This document shows, in pieces, positions 62,037 to 64,000 of a DNA stretch of 64,000 bases. Location: NCBI GenBank assembly GCA_018240785.1, contig JAFEFC010000036.1, positions 186,001 through 250,000 of the forward strand, written 5' to 3'. The DNA comes from Pseudomonadota bacterium. Its GTDB lineage: Bacteria > Pseudomonadota > Gammaproteobacteria > Burkholderiales > Rhodocyclaceae. Both the position numbers and the translations under genes were made by a program. The first letter of the stretch is position 1; each line of letters opens with the position of its first letter. The notes below the pieces were generated by a model, which saw nothing but the letters and a program-made list of their open reading frames with translations, did no database searches and was not told the DNA's origin.

Positions 62037-62936
62037 ATGAGGATCCTGGCCCCCGCTCAAGATGGATTCGCGCGTCGCGCGCGTGCCTTCTATGTGCTGA
62101 CCAAGCCGCGGGTGAATACGCTGATCGTGTTCTGCGCGGTGATCGGCATGTTCCTCGCCGTGCCAGCAGGCCTGCCTGAGCCCTTCGTCGTGTTCTGCGC
62201 CACCGTCGGCATCGCCTGCGTCGCGGGTGCTGCCGCAGCCATGAACTGCCTGGTGGAACAGCACATCGACGCCCGCATGGCGCGCACCCGGGGCCGGCCG
62301 CTGCCGCGCGGTGAGCTTGCCCCGGTGGAAGTGCTGGCCTTCGCCGGGCTGCTGGGCGGCTTCGGTCTCACTGTCCTGCATCGTGCCGTGAACCCGCTGA
62401 CGATGTGGCTCACGCTGGCCACTTTCGTCGGCTACGCGGTCGTCTACACGCTGTTCCTGAAGCCGCGCACACCGCAGAACATCGTCATCGGCGGTGCTTC
62501 CGGCGCGATGCCGCCGGTGCTGGGCTGGGCGGCCGTCACCGGTGAAGTGAGCGCCGATGCCTTGCTGCTGTTCCTCATCATCTTCGCGTGGACGCCGCCG
62601 CATTTCTGGGCCTTGGCGCTGTACCGCACCGAGGACTACGCGCGCGCCGGCCTGCCCATGCTGCCGGTCACGCACGGCCAGGCCTACACCCGCCTGAGCG
62701 TGCTGCTCTACACCCTGATCCTGTTCGGCGTCACGCTGCTGCCTTACGCCACGCGCATGTCCGGCATGGTGTACCTGGTGGCCGCCGTCGTCTTGGGCGC
62801 ACGCTTCGTGCATTACGCCTGGCGGCTTCATCGCGACTACAGCGACGTCCTTGCGCGGCGCACCTTCCGCTTCTCCATCGCCTACCTGTTCGGCCTCTTC
62901 GCCGCGCTGCTGCTCGACCACTACCTGCCGTACTGA
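62037..62936 (+). CDS. ctaB: Protoheme IX farnesyltransferase CtaB
   Basis: A 299-residue UbiA-family prenyltransferase that makes heme O. Seen are [17 protein letters not shown], the Asp-rich site [20 protein letters not shown] and the second site [20 protein letters not shown](R)AG. Nine membrane helices are predicted. AAGGAG lies eight bases before the ATG at 62037; an ATG at 62022 overlaps the ctaA stop. It completes the heme A pathway with ctaA. Confidence 0.96.
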   Translation: MRILAPAQDGFARRARAFYVLTKPRVNTLIVFCAVIGMFLAVPAGLPEPFVVFCATVGIACVAGAAAAMNCLVEQHIDARMARTRGRPLPRGELAPVEVLAFAGLLGGFGLTVLHRAVNPLTMWLTLATFVGYAVVYTLFLKPRTPQNIVIGGASGAMPPVLGWAAVTGEVSADALLLFLIIFAWTPPHFWALALYRTEDYARAGLPMLPVTHGQAYTRLSVLLYTLILFGVTLLPYATRMSGMVYLVAAVVLGARFVHYAWRLHRDYSDVLARRTFRFSIAYLFGLFAALLLDHYLPY

Positions 62937-63045
62937 GACCGCGCCGGGTACGAGTCCAGCCGCGGCGAATTGACGCAGCGCATTAACGCTGGCTGCAGCG
63001 GCCGACTATCATCGGCGCGTGCAGATGATGTGCTGGAGCTGGAAG

Positions 63046-63657
63046 ATGCGTGTGCAGCGTAGAAATTTCATGATGGTGTGTTGCAGGGGGGCGGCGCTCG
63101 CCCTCGGCGTGGCGGTGCTCGCCGGCTGCAAGCCGGCCGAACCGGTGTTCCGGTCCACGGACATCACCGGTGCCGACTACGGCAAGTCGCTCGCGCTGAC
63201 CGACCACAACGGCCAGAAGCGCACCCTGGCCGATTTCCGCGGCAAGGTGGTGACGGTCTTCTTCGGCTACACCCAATGCCCGGATGTCTGCCCTACCGCG
63301 CTGTCGGGCATGAGCGAAGTCATGCGCCAGCTTGGCCCGGATGCAGACCGGCTGCAGGTGATCTTCGTCACCGTCGACCCCGAGCGTGACACCCCGGCGC
63401 TGCTGTCGGAGTACGTCCCGGCTTTCGACAAACGCTTCCTCGGCCTGTACGGCACGCCGGAGCAGATCGCCGAAGTGGCGAAGGATTTTCGCGTGTTCTA
63501 CCGCAAGAGCGGCGATTTGAATGGTCACTACACCATCGACCACTCCGCCGGCACCTACGTCTTCGACCCGAGCGGTCGCCTGCGGCTGTACGTGAAGCAC
63601 GCCGAAGAGCCGGCGGTCATCGCCGCGGACATCAAGGCGCTGCTGGCGGGGAAGTGA
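63046..63657 (+). CDS. SCO1/SenC copper chaperone lipoprotein
   Basis: About 203 residues with a lipoprotein signal (LALGVAVLAGCKPAEP, lipobox LAGC) and a thioredoxin-like SCO domain. Copper ligands are the two Cys in YTQCPDVCPTALSGM and the His in TIDHSAGTYVFDP. It delivers copper to the CuA site of subunit II. The start at 63046 has a GGAG upstream; 63070 or 63019 are other possibilities. It is the last gene of the cox cluster. Confidence 0.93.
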   Translation: MRVQRRNFMMVCCRGAALALGVAVLAGCKPAEPVFRSTDITGADYGKSLALTDHNGQKRTLADFRGKVVTVFFGYTQCPDVCPTALSGMSEVMRQLGPDADRLQVIFVTVDPERDTPALLSEYVPAFDKRFLGLYGTPEQIAEVAKDFRVFYRKSGDLNGHYTIDHSAGTYVFDPSGRLRLYVKHAEEPAVIAADIKALLAGK

Positions 63658-63674
63658 GGCGCGGTCCTGCCTCC

Positions 63675-63764
63675 TCAGCGGATTTCGATGATTGACTCGC
63701 CCGCGTTCAGGGCTTGTACGAGTGAAGGAAGAATTGATGCGAAGGCGTCTACCCGCAACTTCAT
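63675..63764 (-). pseudogene. Shrunken remnant of a DUF5615 PIN-like toxin gene
   Basis: The ATG overlaps the DUF433 stop (ATGA), where the DUF5615 toxin normally begins. Only 29 codons remain: MKLRVDAFASILPSLVQALN then AGESIIEIR. The first residues look like the start, the rest like the C-terminal helix and strand of the family, so the middle with the catalytic acids seems deleted. Confidence 0.5.
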
Positions 63765-63997
63765 GCGGCGATCAGGATCGTGTGATCAGCCTGCAATGCT
63801 GCATATTCGAGCGCTGCCCGGATGTCCATTTCTTCGAGAAACGGATAATCCTCGAGAATCTCACTGAAACTCGCACCGGCGCCCAACAGGCCCAGGACAT
63901 CCGACACCCTCAGGCGAAACCCGCGAATGCACGGACGTCCACCGCAGTGGTCCGGCGAAACGGTGATTCTCTCAAGCAATTCGCCCTTCGCATTCAT
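63761..63997 (-). CDS. DUF433 family antitoxin-like protein
   Basis: A 78-residue protein with the DUF433 pattern LERITVSPDHCGGRPCIRGFRLRV, VLGLLGAGASFSEILEDYPFLEEMDIRAAL (in outline) and YAALQADHTIL. The N-terminal part forms a winged-helix-like fold. DUF433 genes usually stand before DUF5615 PIN-like toxins as antitoxins; here only a remnant of the partner follows. The gene is complete, starting three bases from the window end. Confidence 0.88.
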   Translation of the reverse strand: MNAKGELLERITVSPDHCGGRPCIRGFRLRVSDVLGLLGAGASFSEILEDYPFLEEMDIRAALEYAALQADHTILIAA

Positions 63998-64000
63998 TGA

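Overview
The window looks like a high-GC betaproteobacterium of the Rhodocyclales (Thauera/Azoarcus type). This rests on the gene order of an aa3 cytochrome oxidase cluster typical of Betaproteobacteria (coxB, coxA, small assembly peptide, ctaG, DUF2970, coxC, DUF2909, SURF1, ctaA, ctaB, SCO), a trpGDC operon, and an ssrA gene that is circularly permuted (two-piece tmRNA) with the tag ANDERFALAA. No database search could be run; family names come from sequence recognition.

Region 1 (1 to about 31.6 kb) is one end of an integrative conjugative element (ICE) of the ICEclc/PAGI-2/PFGI-1 family. Nearly all its genes lie on the minus strand. Reading inward from the chromosome junction they are: two unknown ORFs, alpA, parA, a small shi-like gene, parB, DUF2857, an STY4528-type replication protein, a PFL_4669-type protein, inrR (DUF3158), ssb, topB, then about 18 small ICE-core genes (DUF3085, XF1762, DUF3577, DUF932, DUF3275, DUF6094 and others) and an SNF2-like helicase. 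The far left carries lower-GC cargo: an OLD-family ATPase/Toprim nuclease plus a UvrD-like helicase (a Gabija-like defence pair) and a CoiA-like nuclease. Integrase and mating-pair genes are outside the window.

The ICE core shows structured RNA that its coding genes do not explain. Between 6.5 and 19.8 kb nearly every gene has its own hairpin just before the Shine-Dalgarno sequence. Four intergenic spacers also hold a three-hairpin element whose stems change by compensatory substitution between copies. The replication gene contains palindromic repeats and a perfect DnaA box in its linker, which suggests an internal origin. A duplicated 118-bp segment follows it.

Region 2 (31.6 to 39.4 kb) is chromosomal: trpG-trpD-trpC directly after the ICE end, then tamB, msrA and an FKBP isomerase. 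Region 3 (39.4 to 51.9 kb) is an amino-acid uptake and catabolism district: an Lrp/AsnC regulator, livF-livG-livM-livH-livK, the permuted tmRNA gene, a fused indolepyruvate:ferredoxin oxidoreductase, a leucine-dehydrogenase-type enzyme and an outer-membrane barrel protein. Transport, oxidative deamination and 2-oxoacid oxidation could form one pathway for branched-chain or aromatic amino acids. Region 4 (52 to 64 kb) has recQ and the heptose adenylyltransferase gene on the minus strand, then the cytochrome c oxidase operon with its copper and heme A assembly factors behind a perfect FNR/ANR site, and finally a DUF433 gene with a shrunken remnant of its usual PIN-like partner.
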